Shown here: one piece after another, positions 1 through 7,283 of the stretch
How positions within the stretch are numbered: position 1 is the first letter of the stretch
Layout of the letters: each line of letters begins with the position of its first letter
Origin: an uncultured Ruminococcus sp.
GTDB taxonomy: Bacteria; Bacillota; Clostridia; Oscillospirales; Ruminococcaceae
Length of the DNA stretch: 9,182 nt
Assembly (NCBI RefSeq): GCF_946187255.1
Contig: NZ_CAMHRZ010000135.1
Location: 1-9,182 of the forward strand
Direction: 5' to 3'
Made by a program: the position numbers and the translations under genes
Notes under the pieces: generated by a model
Seen by the model: only the letters and a program-made list of their open reading frames with translations
What the model was told of the DNA's origin: nothing
Databases searched by the model: none

Positions 1-440
1 AGTATCTGGCCGAGAAAATGTGCTGAAAAACCAGATTATGGCATGACTTATTGCATCTGTAGAAGTGCCGGATATTGTAAATATTACCAAATCAATGTTA
101 AATGAATGTGCAAAGTGCTGTTTCACTTCTGCCGAGGACAGTTTTGCGAATATTTTGTAAGTGATGTGCGCTGATAACGTCTTCTAAAATGGTATAGTTT
201 AACAATATTCGCATTGTAAAGAATAGCTTTGCACTCTGCGGAAAAGAAGCACTGCTGTCAATAATAGTTTGGCATCCTCGCTGCTGCGGATCGAAGTCTG
301 CTGTGAGGTTCCTTATTTTCAATGAGAACGAACGGAGTATCTTTATATAATGTATATGACCTTTGCGACACTTGTTTTGGCAGCTTTTCGGGCGCTTCGT
401 TCAATTAAACTTTACTCGCCGTACTTAAAATGTTCAAATT
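1..440. other. AT-rich leader with no convincing gene
   Basis: No gene can be supported with confidence here. One + strand frame is open from the left edge to a TGA at 103-105 (34 codons) and reads as a short Cys-rich tail with four cysteines, ending in CKYYQINVK. It could be the C-terminus of a gene cut by the window edge, but I do not recognise the family and chance is equally plausible. A minus-strand frame at 322-98 begins at a TTG, has no Shine-Dalgarno sequence and resembles nothing known. Short inverted repeats are present (AGAAGTG at 61-67 with CACTTCT at 124-130), but no clear terminator. The rest appears to be the upstream region of the GH26 gene. Confidence 0.4.
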
Positions 441-442
441 GT

Positions 443-452
443 TAATCGATTA
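443..452. promoter_or_regulatory. Palindromic operator candidate (LacI-family type)
   Basis: TAATCGATTA is a perfect 10-bp palindrome with a central CG, ending six bases before the -35 box of the GH26 promoter. Central-CG palindromes next to promoters of sugar-utilisation genes are typical LacI/GalR-family operators. The palindrome and its position are seen directly; the regulator family is inferred, and no regulator gene is in the window. Confidence 0.45.
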
Positions 453-458
453 CATAAA

Positions 459-487
459 TTGACAAAAATAGCTTTCCGTTGTATAAT
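459..487 (+). promoter_or_regulatory. Consensus sigma-A promoter of the GH26 gene
   Basis: TTGACA (459-464) and TATAAT (482-487) are both perfect consensus hexamers, separated by the optimal 17 bp. Transcription should begin near 494, giving a leader of about 58 nt before the ATG at 552. The TTG of the -35 box also opens the longest reading frame of the GH26 gene, but that start lies upstream of the predicted transcript and cannot be used from this promoter. Confidence 0.85.
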
Positions 488-536
488 ACAAAAAAAGAAG
501 GAATATCGGAGACTTTTTTATCATTTATTTTTTTAT

Positions 537-541
537 GGAGG
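537..541 (+). promoter_or_regulatory. Ribosome binding site fixing the GH26 start
   Basis: GGAGG lies 10 bases before the ATG at 552. It follows a T-rich stretch of the leader and is the only good Shine-Dalgarno sequence near the gene's 5' end. It selects the ATG that begins a classic signal peptide (MKNTFKRVTAAFAALA). Confidence 0.8.
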
Positions 542-551
542 ATGTATTGCT

Positions 552-2405
552 ATGAAAAACACATTCAAAAGGGTAACGGCTGCTTTTGCTGCGCTGGCAA
601 TGTCTGCCGCTGTGTATTCCGCTTCGTTCCCTGTTGTGACGGTGGCTGCGGCTAAGGCTGATACCTTCCCCTACGTCATCGAAGCTGAGAACATGGAGGG
701 CGCATCGCTGTGGAAAGAGAACTACGGTCCCGCACCCAAAAACAGTTCGGGCGAGGGCTTTTTCTACCTGACCAACAGCGCGGGCTCCTTTGAGGTCACT
801 GTTCCCGAAGATGGTATGTATACCATCGTTGCAAGGGCGGCGCAGGTGCTGGATAAGGGCGGCAGGATGCAGACTGTAAAGGTCAACGGCATCAAGCGCT
901 CAACTATCATGCCCTATTCGGAGGAGTGGACAGACCTCGATTTCGGCAGCTTCAGGCTCAGCAAGGGTACCAATGTCATCGAGTTCGTCAGCGAGTACGG
1001 CTATATGGCTATCGATAAGGTAACAGTAAGTGTTACTCCCAAGCATGACTATACCATTGCTGCCGATGAGCTGACTGACAAGAAAGCCACTCCCGAAGCC
1101 AAGTCGCTGATGAAGTACCTGAAAAGCGTTTACGGCAGCCATATAATCTCGGGACAGCAGGAGATCTACGGCGGCGGACACAAGAACAATTATGAGTGGG
1201 AGAATGAGTATCTCGAAGATCTCACCGGAAAAGTACCCGCCATCAGGGGCGTGGATTTCATGAACTACAACCCGCTGTACGGCTGGGATGACGGCACCAC
1301 CGAGCGCTGCATCGAATGGGCTAAGGAGAGGAATGGTATAATCACAGCTTCCTGGCATATCAATATCCCCAAGGATTTTGATAACTATGTTCTCGGTGAG
1401 CCTGTAGGCTGGCAGCAGTGTTCCTACAAGAACTATCAGAGCGGTGAGGGCTCCATGTCCTTTGATACAAGAAATGTAGTTGTAGAGGGCACGAAGGAAT
1501 ACAAGTACTTCCAGCTGGCTATGAAAGATCTTGCGGAGCAGCTGCTGAAATTACAGGATGAGGGCGTACCCGTTATCTGGAGACCCCTGCACGAAGCACA
1601 GGGCAACGAGGGCAATTATGCCGACGGTACTGCATGGTTCTGGTGGGGCGACAGAGGTGCCGAGACATACAAGCAGATATGGAAGCTGCTGTATACCACA
1701 CTGACAGAGGAGTACGGTCTGCACAACCTTATATGGGAATTCAACAGCTATGATTATTCCAATTCCGCTACCTGGTATCCGGGCGATGAGTATGTGGATA
1801 TCGTAGCTTACGATAAGTACAATGTTGAATACAACAGAGGCGACGGAAAGTCCAGCGGTCCCAACCTCAGGGCTATCCCTGAAAAGTTCGATGCGCTCTA
1901 TAATCTGACAGGCGGCAAGAAGATGATAGCTATGGCTGAGAACGACACTATCCCTGCACTGGATAATCTGGTCGTTGAGGATGCGGGCTGGCTGTATTTC
2001 TGTCCCTGGTATGACGGCGGCGAGGATGGCGGCGTTGCTTTCCTCGGACCCAACTATCAGGACAGCGACGAGCTGAAAAAGATCTATCAGAGCGAGTACT
2101 GCATAACACTTGACGAGCTCCCCAAGGATCTTTATACCGGCGGCGGTTCATCTTCTTCGGCAGGTGAGGGTGTCATCTACGGCGATGCCAACTGCGACGG
2201 CAAGGTAAGTATCGCGGATGCTGTACTGGTAGCTCAGGTGCTTTCGGGCAACAAGAGATATATGCTGACCAATGCGGGTGCAAAGAATGCTGACTGCGTT
2301 GATGCAGGCAACGGTCTGGATGAGAACGATCTGAAGGCTATCCGTATGGTATGCGTAAAGAAGATCGCTCAGAAGTCTCTTCCCGTTAAAAAGAGCGCTC
2401 TTTGA
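552..2405 (+). CDS. Secreted CBM35-GH26 beta-mannanase with dockerin
   Basis: A 617-residue extracellular enzyme, probably an endo-beta-1,4-mannanase that cuts mannan or galactomannan. Residues 1 to about 36 form a signal peptide with a likely cut after AAAKA. Residues 40-162 are a CBM35-like beta-sandwich (YVIEAENMEG at the front, AIDKVTV at the end). Residues 183-520 are a GH26 barrel: WHINIP at 268-273, acid/base Glu348 in WRPLHEAQ, WFWWG at 362-366, and nucleophile Glu463 in MIAMAEND. The two glutamates are 115 residues apart, close to known GH26 mannanases. A Gly/Ser linker (530-539) leads to a dockerin at 542-603. The same domain order is known in clostridial cellulosomal Man26A. The first dockerin calcium loop (545-556) is canonical; the second (from 581) is not. 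A longer frame from TTG 459 is rejected because it begins in the -35 box. Lichenase or xylanase activity, also known in GH26, is less likely but not excluded. Confidence 0.93.
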   Translation: MKNTFKRVTAAFAALAMSAAVYSASFPVVTVAAAKADTFPYVIEAENMEGASLWKENYGPAPKNSSGEGFFYLTNSAGSFEVTVPEDGMYTIVARAAQVLDKGGRMQTVKVNGIKRSTIMPYSEEWTDLDFGSFRLSKGTNVIEFVSEYGYMAIDKVTVSVTPKHDYTIAADELTDKKATPEAKSLMKYLKSVYGSHIISGQQEIYGGGHKNNYEWENEYLEDLTGKVPAIRGVDFMNYNPLYGWDDGTTERCIEWAKERNGIITASWHINIPKDFDNYVLGEPVGWQQCSYKNYQSGEGSMSFDTRNVVVEGTKEYKYFQLAMKDLAEQLLKLQDEGVPVIWRPLHEAQGNEGNYADGTAWFWWGDRGAETYKQIWKLLYTTLTEEYGLHNLIWEFNSYDYSNSATWYPGDEYVDIVAYDKYNVEYNRGDGKSSGPNLRAIPEKFDALYNLTGGKKMIAMAENDTIPALDNLVVEDAGWLYFCPWYDGGEDGGVAFLGPNYQDSDELKKIYQSEYCITLDELPKDLYTGGGSSSSAGEGVIYGDANCDGKVSIADAVLVAQVLSGNKRYMLTNAGAKNADCVDAGNGLDENDLKAIRMVCVKKIAQKSLPVKKSAL

Positions 2406-2442
2406 TGCACTAAGTGAAAATATAATGATATATTAAAATAAT

Positions 2443-2486
2443 AAACTCTCCGACTGCATTAAAATCATCGGAGAGTTTAATTTTTT
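2443..2486 (+). terminator. Rho-independent terminator after the GH26 gene
   Basis: AAACTCTCCGA (2443-2453) pairs perfectly with TCGGAGAGTTT (2468-2478) around a 14-nt loop, and a six-T run follows at 2481-2486. It begins 38 bases after the stop codon and separates the GH26 gene from the GH74 gene. Confidence 0.88.
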
Positions 2487-2550
2487 ACTAAACCGTATGA
2501 CGCGCTGATATGTGCTCATAAGCATGATGTTCAAAAGAAAGCAACACTCA

Positions 2551-2579
2551 GGGGAGTCTTTGTTAATTTTGAGGGGAGT
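2551..2579 (+). repeat. Two GGGGAGT direct repeats upstream of the GH74 gene
   Basis: GGGGAGT occurs at 2551-2557 and 2573-2579, a 22-bp period, or about two helical turns. The second copy falls between the proposed -35 and -10 boxes of the GH74 promoter. The spacing would suit a dimeric activator or repressor, but with seven-base units chance is possible. The rest of 2487-2702 is AT-rich with no coding potential that I can support. Confidence 0.35.
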
Positions 2580-2598
2580 ATATATAGATTATTATAAT
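2569..2598 (+). promoter_or_regulatory. Probable promoter of the GH74 gene
   Basis: TTGAGG (2569-2574) and a perfect TATAAT (2593-2598) are 18 bp apart. Transcription would begin near 2605, leaving a long AT-rich leader of about 110 nt before the ATG at 2718. The -35 box is weaker than that of the GH26 gene, and no copy of the TAATCGATTA palindrome is present, so the two genes need not share a regulator. A weaker alternative is TTAATA (2621) with TATGCT (2645). Confidence 0.5.
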
Positions 2599-2717
2599 TA
2601 TGGTCAAAAAAATTCAAGAATTAATATCAGAATAGAAATAATGCTATGCTAAAATAATAATATGGATAATTCGGATATGAGTATATTAAACTCAATGCTA
2701 TCAAGGAGGTAAAAATT

Positions 2718-5336
2718 ATGGGTACATTCAAAAAAGTTCTCGCAGGGCTCCTGGCTGTGTGCATGACAACAGCTGCCCTTCCTTATGCGGGTACGGACGG
2801 TTCTGTGATAAAAGCATCTGCTCAGGATATCTCATCCTCAATGGAATGGGGTACAATGAAGATAGGCGGCGGCGGATTCGTTTCGGGCATAGTTACGGGC
2901 AAGGCTGTCATGTATGCAAGAACGGACGTTGGCGGCGCTTACAAGTACAATTACGATACCGAGAGCTGGGAGCAGCTTTTCGGCTTCATAAACGACGCAG
3001 ACCGCGGACTTCTCAGCGTTGACGCTATGGCTATCGACCCTACCGATGATGATACGGTATACTTCCTTTGCGGCTGTGCTTATTTCTCATCGGAAAAGAC
3101 AGTTATCTACAAGACTACCGACGGCGGCAAGACCTTCAAGGAGATAGATATCACATCTCTTATCAAGGTAATGGGCAACGGCGACGGCAGACAGTGCGGC
3201 GAGTCCATAGCGGTGGATCCCGACAACCCGAAGATAATATATGCGGGCGGCGATGTTACCTCTGATGAAAACTCCAAGTCTGCACTGATAAAGTCCACCG
3301 ACGGCGGCGAGACCTGGAAGCCTGTTATCGGCTATGATGATCTGGGACTTTTTGACTGCACCACCAAGTGGCCTACATGGGGCAAAATCAAGGCGCGCGC
3401 GGTGACTACAGACGAATACAACCACCAGAACGGTGTTGCAAATATCGCCATCACAGGCGGCAAGGTATATGTGGGCACTTCCAAGAAGGGTGTTGCGAAC
3501 GTACACGTTGCGAACGTAAAGGACGACAAGTTCAGCGTACTTAGCAAGGACCTCCCCACTGATGTATTCCCCTCAAGAATTAACGTAGATGCCAACGGCG
3601 ATCTGCTGATAACCTATATCGCAGGTCTTGCATTCAACGGCGCCAGCGGCGGCGGATACAGGTATTCTCCCAAGACAGGCAAGACTTCACAGTTATTTGA
3701 CCCCAACTTCGGTCTCGGTTCAATATGGGCTGACCCCAATAACCCCGACCATCTCATAGCAGGCAGCTGCGGCAAGTGGCAGGCACAGCTCTGGCAGAAG
3801 TGGACAGATGAACACGGTGCTACATGGGGCGACCAGTATTTCCGTTCCTTTGACGGCGGCAAGACCTGGCAGAACTTCTCTCCCGGACAGACCTATGGCT
3901 GGGAGCAGCCTCTGATCTCCGACTACCTGAAGGACGGCGGCTATGAGTGGATACAGGACAAGGCTATCCACTGGTCGGGCACTGTTGTTACCGATCCCCG
4001 CAACTCCGACAGGATGTTCATAACATCGGGTAACGGCGTATTCGTATGCGACAATCTGTGGAGCACCGATCAGGATAATCTGCCCACATTCACATTCCAT
4101 CCCGATGGCATTGAGGAAGTCGTTTCTCTTGACTTTATAAGCACTGAGGACGGTCTCGACCTCTCCGCTATCGGTGACTATGACGGTTTCGTACACGAGA
4201 AGGAGGACAAGGTAGGTCTCCAGTATCAGCCGAATATGGGCTCTACCTCCGCCATCACAGTATGCCCGCAGAACACTGATGTATGGGCGAGGATCACCAC
4301 TGCTGACAACAACAACCCCATCAGCGGCTGCTACACTCTCGACAGAGGCAAGACCTGGACTACCTTCACGCCTGCATACAAGGGCGGCAAGCTCTCGATA
4401 ACCGAGCTGAAAAAGGGCACATACCGTATACTCAATTCAAACGAGAACGGCGCTCTCAGCTACTCCGACGACTTCGGCAAGACCTGGACTAAGTCGGAAG
4501 GCATCGATGCTTCCAAGACGGTATACACCCTCGTTGACCCGAAGGATCCCTCGATAGTTTACGCTACCGGTGTTAAGTACAATCAGTACTGGTCATCCGA
4601 CACCACCAAGAAGGAGCCTACCCTTGAAGAGTGTCATTTCGGCTTCTTTATAAGCACCGACTACGGCAAGACATTCACGGGTCAGACCGTTTGCAGATAC
4701 GATATGTGCGACAGCTTCAGCGATCCCGCTTATCTGGGCGACGGCTCGATAGTCGTTGCGGGCGGCTGGTACGGTATGTACAAGATCTCCAACAAGGGTG
4801 CTGATTCCGAGAAACTCAACGTATTCTACTGCAAGACAGTTGGCTACGGCGCTCCCGAAAAGACTGGCGGGCTCAACACGCTGTATATGTACGGCAGACC
4901 CACAGAGAGCGACCCCGAGGGCATCTACCGCTCCACCAACGGCGGCAAGTCCTGGGACTGCATAAACACTGACCACCTCTTCGGCGGCACAGGCAACGGC
5001 AACTACCTTGTGGGCGATATGGACGAATTCGGCAAGGTTTATATGTCTACCGTAGGCTGCGGTATAGTTTACGGCAAGATCAGCGGCTCAACATCTACAC
5101 CTGCTGACAAGGATACCAAGTACGGCGATGCAAACTGCGACGGCAAGATCAATATTGCTGACGTTGTGCTGATAAAACAGTATGTAAAGGCACCCTCAAA
5201 GGTAAAACTTACAGTACAGGGCAAGAAGAACGCCGATGCAAACGGCGACGGCAGCATTACAAAGGCTGATGCTCAGGTAGTACAGAAGGTCATAACAGGA
5301 AAGTATAAGGCATCTGCTTTGCCTGTTAAGGGATAA
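2718..5336 (+). CDS. Secreted GH74 xyloglucanase with dockerin
   Basis: An 872-residue extracellular enzyme expected to hydrolyse the beta-1,4-glucan backbone of xyloglucan. A textbook AAGGAGGT at 2703-2710, seven bases before the ATG, fixes the start. Residues 1-36 are a signal peptide with a likely cut after KASA. Residues 44-790 form the double seven-bladed propeller of GH74: GGGGFVSGIV at 50-59, YARTDVGGAY at 66-75 with catalytic Asp70, and AIGDYDGF at 484-491 with catalytic Asp487. IHWSGTVVTDP (417-427) and FITSGNG (434-440) are further GH74 signatures. At least seven Asp-box motifs (SxDxGxTW type) lie near residues 132, 192, 376, 540, 582, 646 and 738. A short Ser/Thr linker precedes a dockerin (801-862) with two canonical calcium loops at 804-815 and 839-850. 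The gene has its own promoter and terminator. Endo or exo mode and processivity cannot be told from this reading. Confidence 0.95.
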   Translation: MGTFKKVLAGLLAVCMTTAALPYAGTDGSVIKASAQDISSSMEWGTMKIGGGGFVSGIVTGKAVMYARTDVGGAYKYNYDTESWEQLFGFINDADRGLLSVDAMAIDPTDDDTVYFLCGCAYFSSEKTVIYKTTDGGKTFKEIDITSLIKVMGNGDGRQCGESIAVDPDNPKIIYAGGDVTSDENSKSALIKSTDGGETWKPVIGYDDLGLFDCTTKWPTWGKIKARAVTTDEYNHQNGVANIAITGGKVYVGTSKKGVANVHVANVKDDKFSVLSKDLPTDVFPSRINVDANGDLLITYIAGLAFNGASGGGYRYSPKTGKTSQLFDPNFGLGSIWADPNNPDHLIAGSCGKWQAQLWQKWTDEHGATWGDQYFRSFDGGKTWQNFSPGQTYGWEQPLISDYLKDGGYEWIQDKAIHWSGTVVTDPRNSDRMFITSGNGVFVCDNLWSTDQDNLPTFTFHPDGIEEVVSLDFISTEDGLDLSAIGDYDGFVHEKEDKVGLQYQPNMGSTSAITVCPQNTDVWARITTADNNNPISGCYTLDRGKTWTTFTPAYKGGKLSITELKKGTYRILNSNENGALSYSDDFGKTWTKSEGIDASKTVYTLVDPKDPSIVYATGVKYNQYWSSDTTKKEPTLEECHFGFFISTDYGKTFTGQTVCRYDMCDSFSDPAYLGDGSIVVAGGWYGMYKISNKGADSEKLNVFYCKTVGYGAPEKTGGLNTLYMYGRPTESDPEGIYRSTNGGKSWDCINTDHLFGGTGNGNYLVGDMDEFGKVYMSTVGCGIVYGKISGSTSTPADKDTKYGDANCDGKINIADVVLIKQYVKAPSKVKLTVQGKKNADANGDGSITKADAQVVQKVITGKYKASALPVKG

Positions 5337-5349
5337 ATGATATGGCGGG

Positions 5350-5379
5350 AAACAGCTGTGCTTCGGCACGGCTGTTTTT
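5350..5379 (+). terminator. Rho-independent terminator after the GH74 gene
   Basis: AAACAGCTGTGC (5350-5361) pairs with GCACGGCTGTTT (5366-5377), with one U-G wobble, around a UUCG tetraloop closed by C-G. The T-run extends to 5379. It starts 14 bases after the TAA stop. Confidence 0.92.
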
Positions 5380-5420
5380 CTATGTGCAGATTATTTTCGG
5401 AAAGAATACATATTACTTCG

Positions 5421-5450
5421 GAATAGTACAAACTTTCACCCTCATATATT
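5421..5450 (+). promoter_or_regulatory. Candidate sigma-E-type promoter of sigK
   Basis: GAATAGT (5421-5427) and CATATATT (5443-5450) are 15 bp apart. From memory, the Bacillus sigma-E consensus is KMATATT, 14-15 bp, CATACANT; each element here differs at one position. No good sigma-A pair is visible between the terminator at 5379 and the ATG at 5479. In Bacillus subtilis sigK transcription depends on sigma-E, so the match fits the gene, but the motif is short and AT-rich sequence produces such matches by chance. Confidence 0.35.
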
Positions 5451-5478
5451 ATTACAAAATATTGTGAGGTGATATTAT

Positions 5479-6168
5479 ATGTTTGCAGGAATTTTAGAAC
5501 TTTTACGGCAGCTGGGGGCGGCAGGACTGTTTTTCGGGCTGCATTTTGACGGCAGGAAAGTGTTCCCGCGCCCGCTGACGGCGGCGGAGGAGCGTGAGTG
5601 CTTTGAAAAAATGGCAGAGGGCGACAAAAGCGCCCGTGACAGGCTGATACGCCATAATCTCAGGCTGGTGGCGCATATCATAAAGAAGTACTACGCCGCC
5701 GCATCGGATCAGGACGATCTGATCTCCATAGGTACCATAGGGCTCATCAAGGCGGTGCAGACCTTTGACTACACAAAGGGCACGCGCTTTGCCACCTACG
5801 GCAGCAGGTGCGTTGAAAATGAGATACTTATGCACTTCCGCGCCCTGAAAAAGACAGCGGGTGATGTGTCCATCGAGGAGCCCGCACAGTCGGATAAGGA
5901 CGGCAACAGCCTTTGTCTTATGGATCTTCTGACTGACGGCGAGGATGTGGCGGACAGGACGGAACTGCTGATGCGGGCAGAACAGCTGTACAAAATTCTG
6001 GATAAAACGCTGGACGAGCGGGAGCGTGAGGTCATCGTCATGCGCTACGGACTTTACGGTGGGCAGGCGCTGACACAACGGGAAGCGGCGAAAAAGCTGG
6101 ATATTTCCAGGTCGTATGTATCAAGGATAGAAAAGCGGGCGCTGGAAAAACTGCGGGGTGTACTGTAA
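5479..6168 (+). CDS. sigK: RNA polymerase sporulation sigma factor sigma-K
   Basis: A 229-residue sigma-70 family protein that closely resembles Bacillus and Clostridium SigK, the late mother-cell sigma factor. A hydrophobic stretch at residues 2-20, before FPRPLTAAEE, matches the pro-sequence that keeps pro-sigma-K membrane-bound until SpoIVFB cleavage. Region 2 spans roughly 55-125, with HNLRLVAHI (59-67), DLISIGTIGLIKA (80-92), FATYGSRCVENEILMH (104-119) and RALKKT (121-126). Region 4 spans about 175-225, with EREVIVMRYGL and an HTH at TQREAAKKLDISRSYVSRIE. The reading frame is intact, with no skin-type interruption. GAGGTGA at 5466-5472, six bases ahead, supports the ATG. It converges on the zinc-ribbon operon. 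In a gut Ruminococcus it may reflect real sporulation or a repurposed sigma factor; the sequence alone does not decide. Confidence 0.93.
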   Translation: MFAGILELLRQLGAAGLFFGLHFDGRKVFPRPLTAAEERECFEKMAEGDKSARDRLIRHNLRLVAHIIKKYYAAASDQDDLISIGTIGLIKAVQTFDYTKGTRFATYGSRCVENEILMHFRALKKTAGDVSIEEPAQSDKDGNSLCLMDLLTDGEDVADRTELLMRAEQLYKILDKTLDEREREVIVMRYGLYGGQALTQREAAKKLDISRSYVSRIEKRALEKLRGVL

Positions 6169-6200
6169 AAGGGGAGCAAGTAACGCACTTGCTCCCCTTT
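6168..6200. terminator. Shared hairpin between convergent genes
   Basis: A perfect 14-bp stem, AAAGGGGAGCAAGT (6168-6181) with ACTTGCTCCCCTTT (6187-6200), encloses a five-base loop. It overlaps the last base of the sigK stop codon and lies 10 bases beyond the stop of the minus-strand operon. T-tracts are short on both sides (three to four T), so it probably serves both directions as a moderate terminator or 3' end stabiliser. Confidence 0.75.
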
Positions 6201-6210
6201 GCTGTTGTAA

Positions 6211-7269
6211 TCATTCCTGCGGTTTAGGCTTGCCGCAGCTCTGGCAGAATTTCGAGATATTCTCACACCCGCAGCTGCATTTCCATACCTGCGGCTTTGC
6301 GGCACCGCAGCTGTAACAGAACTTTGATGTCAGTCCCTTTGCACCGCAGGCACAGTCCCAGCTGCCGTCCTCATTCAGCCTTGTGAAATGCTTATTTTTC
6401 TCGGGCAGCGGAGCTTTCAGTTTCGCGGGATCAATGCCCATATTTCCTACACCCATTATCCCGATACCCATCTTTGCCGCATTTTGCAGTTCCTTTTCGG
6501 GGAAGTAAGCCACCGCCCCCTGCAAAGTCGGCATAGTGTTCAAAGGGGTGAAAAAGTCCCTTGTTACTCCGTCAGGATCGGTATCCAGACCATACGTCAG
6601 TTCAGCCACGATATCCAGAAGTACCTCGCTGTCAGCGATGAATGTACTGCCGTCACTGAAATGTATCTCATGTACGCCGTCGCTGCTGTCGGGCTTGGAG
6701 GTATCAAGTTCTGCTATCCTGCTTTCCGCTTTTTCAAATGCGGGGTGGGAAGTATCAAAGGTATAAGTAGTCCTTTGCAGCCTGTTTTCTATGGTGGTCA
6801 GACTGACCTCGTCACCGAGGCGTTTCAGCCGATGATCGATATTCTCCGCCGATACGCGGATATATTCGACTTCGTTCGGCGCAGGAGAAACTTTCCCCGA
6901 ATCTTCGGGTGTCAGCTCTTCTTTGAATGCAGCCTTGTGTAACGTGTCCAGTATGCTCCTGAGTTCTTCGCGGGGCACAAAACGATAACTGCCGTCCTGC
7001 ATATAAACCTCATTGAAAAAGGGGCGCTTGTCGCAGGGGTAGTCGGGGTCATTTGCCGCAAGGGCTTCAATATCAGCGACTGCCTTTTTGAGAGCTTCGT
7101 TCTCAGCGCTGATGACAAGTGTCTTCTGATTGCCGTTACAGTCGGTGAATATCACGGAGCCTTCCTTATCCTTGTAATGGTATAGTCTTATTATATCATA
7201 GTCTGGGGAGGCGCCGCTTGGCAGATATACTGCTATTCTTCCGCAGGTGACTATCCTGATGTCTGCCAT
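6211..7269 (-). CDS. Uncharacterised protein: duplicated domain plus double zinc ribbon
   Basis: A 352-residue protein with no signal peptide or membrane segment, probably cytoplasmic; function unknown. Residues 2-112 form a domain (ITCGR-like start, PDYPCDKRPFF, then MQDGSYRFVPREELRSIL). A diverged second copy at about 133-226 carries the same closing pattern (HFSDGSTFIADSEVLLDIV). A Met/Gly-rich stretch (266-279) leads to two zinc ribbons: Cys306, 308, 318, 321 and Cys331, 333, 342, 345, the latter in WKCSCG...FCQSCGKPKP. Similar ribbons end SPFH/virion-core-like proteins of Firmicutes, where they are thought to bind metal or partners. The first domain aligns with that of the upstream gene, so the two are paralogues. 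The start is supported by AAAGGATG eight bases ahead. It follows the upstream gene after 14 bases, and its Shine-Dalgarno sequence abuts that gene's stop, suggesting coupled translation. Confidence 0.88.
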   Translation of the reverse strand: MADIRIVTCGRIAVYLPSGASPDYDIIRLYHYKDKEGSVIFTDCNGNQKTLVISAENEALKKAVADIEALAANDPDYPCDKRPFFNEVYMQDGSYRFVPREELRSILDTLHKAAFKEELTPEDSGKVSPAPNEVEYIRVSAENIDHRLKRLGDEVSLTTIENRLQRTTYTFDTSHPAFEKAESRIAELDTSKPDSSDGVHEIHFSDGSTFIADSEVLLDIVAELTYGLDTDPDGVTRDFFTPLNTMPTLQGAVAYFPEKELQNAAKMGIGIMGVGNMGIDPAKLKAPLPEKNKHFTRLNEDGSWDCACGAKGLTSKFCYSCGAAKPQVWKCSCGCENISKFCQSCGKPKPQE

Positions 7270-7283
7270 GCTGTATCATCCTT

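Noticed and set aside
98..322. Minus-strand 74-residue reading frame in the leader
   Set aside because: It has a TTG start, no Shine-Dalgarno sequence, no recognisable motif and no promoter.
459..551. Upstream TTG start adding 31 residues to the GH26 protein
   Set aside because: The TTG is part of the -35 box of a consensus promoter and lies upstream of the predicted transcript start. The signal peptide and GGAGG site support the ATG at 552.
900..1358. Long antisense frame inside the GH26 gene
   Set aside because: It is a codon-bias shadow of a clear GH26 reading frame, with no ribosome binding site and no family resemblance.
3720..4196. Long antisense frames inside the GH74 gene (also 3087-3506 and 4593-4976)
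   Set aside because: They repeat motifs such as GLAAV, which is the antisense reading of the repeated Asp-box codons (DGGKTW). This explains their apparent internal repeats.
5503..6078. 191-residue antisense frame across sigK
   Set aside because: The sense strand encodes an unmistakable sigma factor, and the antisense frame has no start signal or recognisable domain.
5479..6168. Skin-like element interrupting sigK
   Set aside because: The frame is continuous from pro-sequence to the C-terminal HTH, with no inserted or missing segment.
6388..6942. 184-residue plus-strand frame opposite the duplicated-domain gene
   Set aside because: The minus strand has an operon layout, Shine-Dalgarno sequences, zinc-ribbon motifs and a paralogue; the plus frame has none of these.
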